Below are positions 62,960 to 64,000 of a DNA stretch of 64,000 bases, piece by piece. Both the position numbers and the translations under genes were made by a program. Source of the DNA: Chersky-840 sp963794615 (GTDB taxonomy: Bacteria > Actinomycetota > Acidimicrobiia > Acidimicrobiales > UBA8190); the NCBI GenBank assembly GCA_963794615.1, contig CAWCEP010000005.1, forward strand, positions 1,196,506-1,260,505, written 5' to 3'. The notes below the pieces were generated by a model. That model worked only from the letters and a program-made list of their open reading frames with translations, made no database searches and was not told the DNA's origin. The stretch's first letter is position 1. Every line of letters begins with the position of its first letter.

Positions 62960-63085
62960 ACCGCCAAGCAAAAGCGGCACGCCCCGTTCCGGAGGGGTGA
63001 TGGCCCGGCAGCAGCAACTGCTCGGGCCACACCGTCACTCCTTCCCGGGACGGCCGTGCCACCCCTTGACCAAAAGGAGAAGAAG
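62960..63085 (+). ncRNA. Candidate IS110 bridge RNA region
   Basis: IS110-group elements encode a structured bridge RNA in the non-coding end upstream of the recombinase. This region holds CCGC/GCGG (62961-62964 with 62974-62977) and a strong hairpin. In the hairpin, GGCCCG (63002-63007) pairs with CGGGCC (63023-63028), and AGCAG (63010-63014) pairs with CTGCT (63018-63022) around a CAA loop. RNA ends and guide loops are not determined. Confidence 0.4.
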
Positions 63086-63087
63086 GG

Positions 63088-64000
63088 ATGGCCATGACCA
63101 CGATAGAAGCTGCGCGCCCGGTGATCGGGGGCGTGGACACCCACGGCGAACTCCACGTGGCGGCCGCTGTCGACCAGGTGGGTGGACTGCTCGGCACCGA
63201 GAGCTTCGCCGCCTCGCCGGCCGGGTATGTGGCGCTGCTCGGCTGGCTTTCTGGCTTCGGCGATATCTCGAGCGTCGGCGTGGAGGGCACCGGCGCCTAT
63301 GGGGCGGGACTGGCCCGTTTCTTGCGCCGCTCGGGCATCACTGTGGCCGAGGTGGACCGTCCCAATCGCCAGGCGCGGCGGCGCCAGGGCAAGTCCGATC
63401 CCCTCGACGCCGTCGAGGCGGCCCGGGCCGCACTCTCGGGGCGCGCCGGGCAGGCCAAGGCCAAAGACGGCGCCGTCGAAGCGCTGCGGGTGCTGCTCGT
63501 GGCCCGGCGTTCTGCCACCCAGGCCCGCATCAAGGCCCTCGTCCAGATGCGCCACCTCGTCTATGCCGCCCCTGACGATCTGGCGGTCGCCCTCAAGGCA
63601 CTCAGCGTGAAGCAGCTCGTCGAGCGGGCGAGTGGCCTGCGCCCCCTGCGCTCGCCCGACCAGGTGACGGCGTCGACCAAGCTGGCACTCCATGCACTGG
63701 CCGGACGGGTCCGGTTCCTCGATGAGCAGCTCGACGACCTCGACCAGTGCATTGCTCCGCTCGTCTCTTGCACCGCCCCGGCGCTGCTCGAGCTCGTCGG
63801 CGTCGGCCCTCTCACGGCGGCCACGCTGCTCGTGGTGGCCGGCGACAATTCCGAGCGACTGCGCAGCGAGGCTGCCTGGGCGCATCTGTGCGGGGTGGCA
63901 CCGCTCGAGGCGTCTTCGGGCAAGGTCTTCCGCCACCGCCTCGACCCTGGTGGCAATCGCCAGGCCAACAGCGCCCTGTGGCGCATCGTCATGGTCCGGC
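63088..64000 (+). CDS. IS110-family transposase (partial)
   Basis: N-terminal 304 residues of a DEDD recombinase; the C-terminus is beyond the window. The RuvC-like acids are visible: Asp17 in GGVDTHGELHVAA, Glu66 in VGVEGTGAYG, and Asp104 and Asp107 in GKSDPLDAVEAAR. The C-terminal transposase_20 domain begins around LLELVGVGPLTAATLLVVAGD. The catalytic serine region is CGVAPLEASSGK (about residue 276), followed by RHRLDPGGNRQANSALWR. ATG 63088 has AGGAGAAGAAGG upstream. Members move by bridge-RNA-guided recombination. Confidence 0.95.
   Translation, partial: MAMTTIEAARPVIGGVDTHGELHVAAAVDQVGGLLGTESFAASPAGYVALLGWLSGFGDISSVGVEGTGAYGAGLARFLRRSGITVAEVDRPNRQARRRQGKSDPLDAVEAARAALSGRAGQAKAKDGAVEALRVLLVARRSATQARIKALVQMRHLVYAAPDDLAVALKALSVKQLVERASGLRPLRSPDQVTASTKLALHALAGRVRFLDEQLDDLDQCIAPLVSCTAPALLELVGVGPLTAATLLVVAGDNSERLRSEAAWAHLCGVAPLEASSGKVFRHRLDPGGNRQANSALWRIVMVR

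Larger units (their letters stand above)
62882..64000 (+). mobile_element. IS110-family insertion sequence (right part outside window)
   Basis: Left non-coding region of about 200 bases followed by the IS110 recombinase gene, which runs off the right edge. IS110 elements lack long terminal inverted repeats, so the exact left boundary cannot be seen; it lies somewhere between the TauD start and about 62990. Confidence 0.7.

Overview
The window comes from a high-GC actinobacterium, most likely of the class Acidimicrobiia. Three things support this. Coding regions are very GC-rich with frequent GTG starts. The gene order from thrS to aroE matches the classic actinobacterial chromosome arrangement; from memory, Mycobacterium tuberculosis carries these genes in the same order from Rv2614c to Rv2552c. 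A secreted protease ends in about 42-residue YWLVASDGG...FSFGDA repeats that I associate with Acidimicrobiia. No rRNA, tRNA or CRISPR array was recognised, and no stretch over 300 bases lacks a gene.

Region 1 (1-6.1 kb) holds the start of polyphosphate kinase (gene runs off the left edge), two SEDS-family glycan polymerases (one with three frameshifts), a BFN/DUF151 protein and an MscS-like channel.

Region 2 (6.1-42.1 kb) is almost entirely minus-strand housekeeping. In transcription order: npdG-like F420/NADP reductase, mshC (mycothiol ligase), thrS, HIT hydrolase, pgsA, PatA-like acyltransferase, pimA-like mannosyltransferase, M48 protease, pdxS-pdxT, yebC, ruvC-ruvA-ruvB, yajC-secD-secF, relA, hisS, aspS, rarA, an S53 protease, DUF948 and DUF6167-like membrane proteins, alaS, ruvX, mltG, aroE. 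Many neighbours overlap by 4 bases (ATGA or GTGA), so they are probably co-transcribed. Two plus-strand genes interrupt or flank the block: an EF-G-like GTPase and an InhA-like enoyl reductase.

Region 3 (42.1-53.2 kb) is more variable: a class III nucleotidyl cyclase, a PadR regulator, a secreted GH26-like glycosidase, an aldehyde dehydrogenase, an MFS transporter, a fatty-acid-type cluster (SDR, enoyl-CoA hydratase, TetR regulator with a visible operator, nitronate monooxygenase-like enzyme) and a lipoprotein.

Region 4 (53.2-64 kb) is accessory: two unrecognised small genes, a rifampicin phosphotransferase with a rifampin-associated element (RAE) directly upstream, a PAS/VOC/thioesterase group, small membrane proteins, a GNAT acetyltransferase, a DUF202 protein and lipoprotein behind a near-perfect DtxR/IdeR iron box, a TauD-like dioxygenase, and the left part of an IS110-family element cut by the window edge.

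At least eight genes are interrupted by single-base frameshifts, including ruvC. The pattern looks more like residual assembly indels than real decay, so these genes are annotated across the shift. Several genes have a TANNNT -10 hexamer 6-9 bases before the start codon, which suggests leaderless transcripts.
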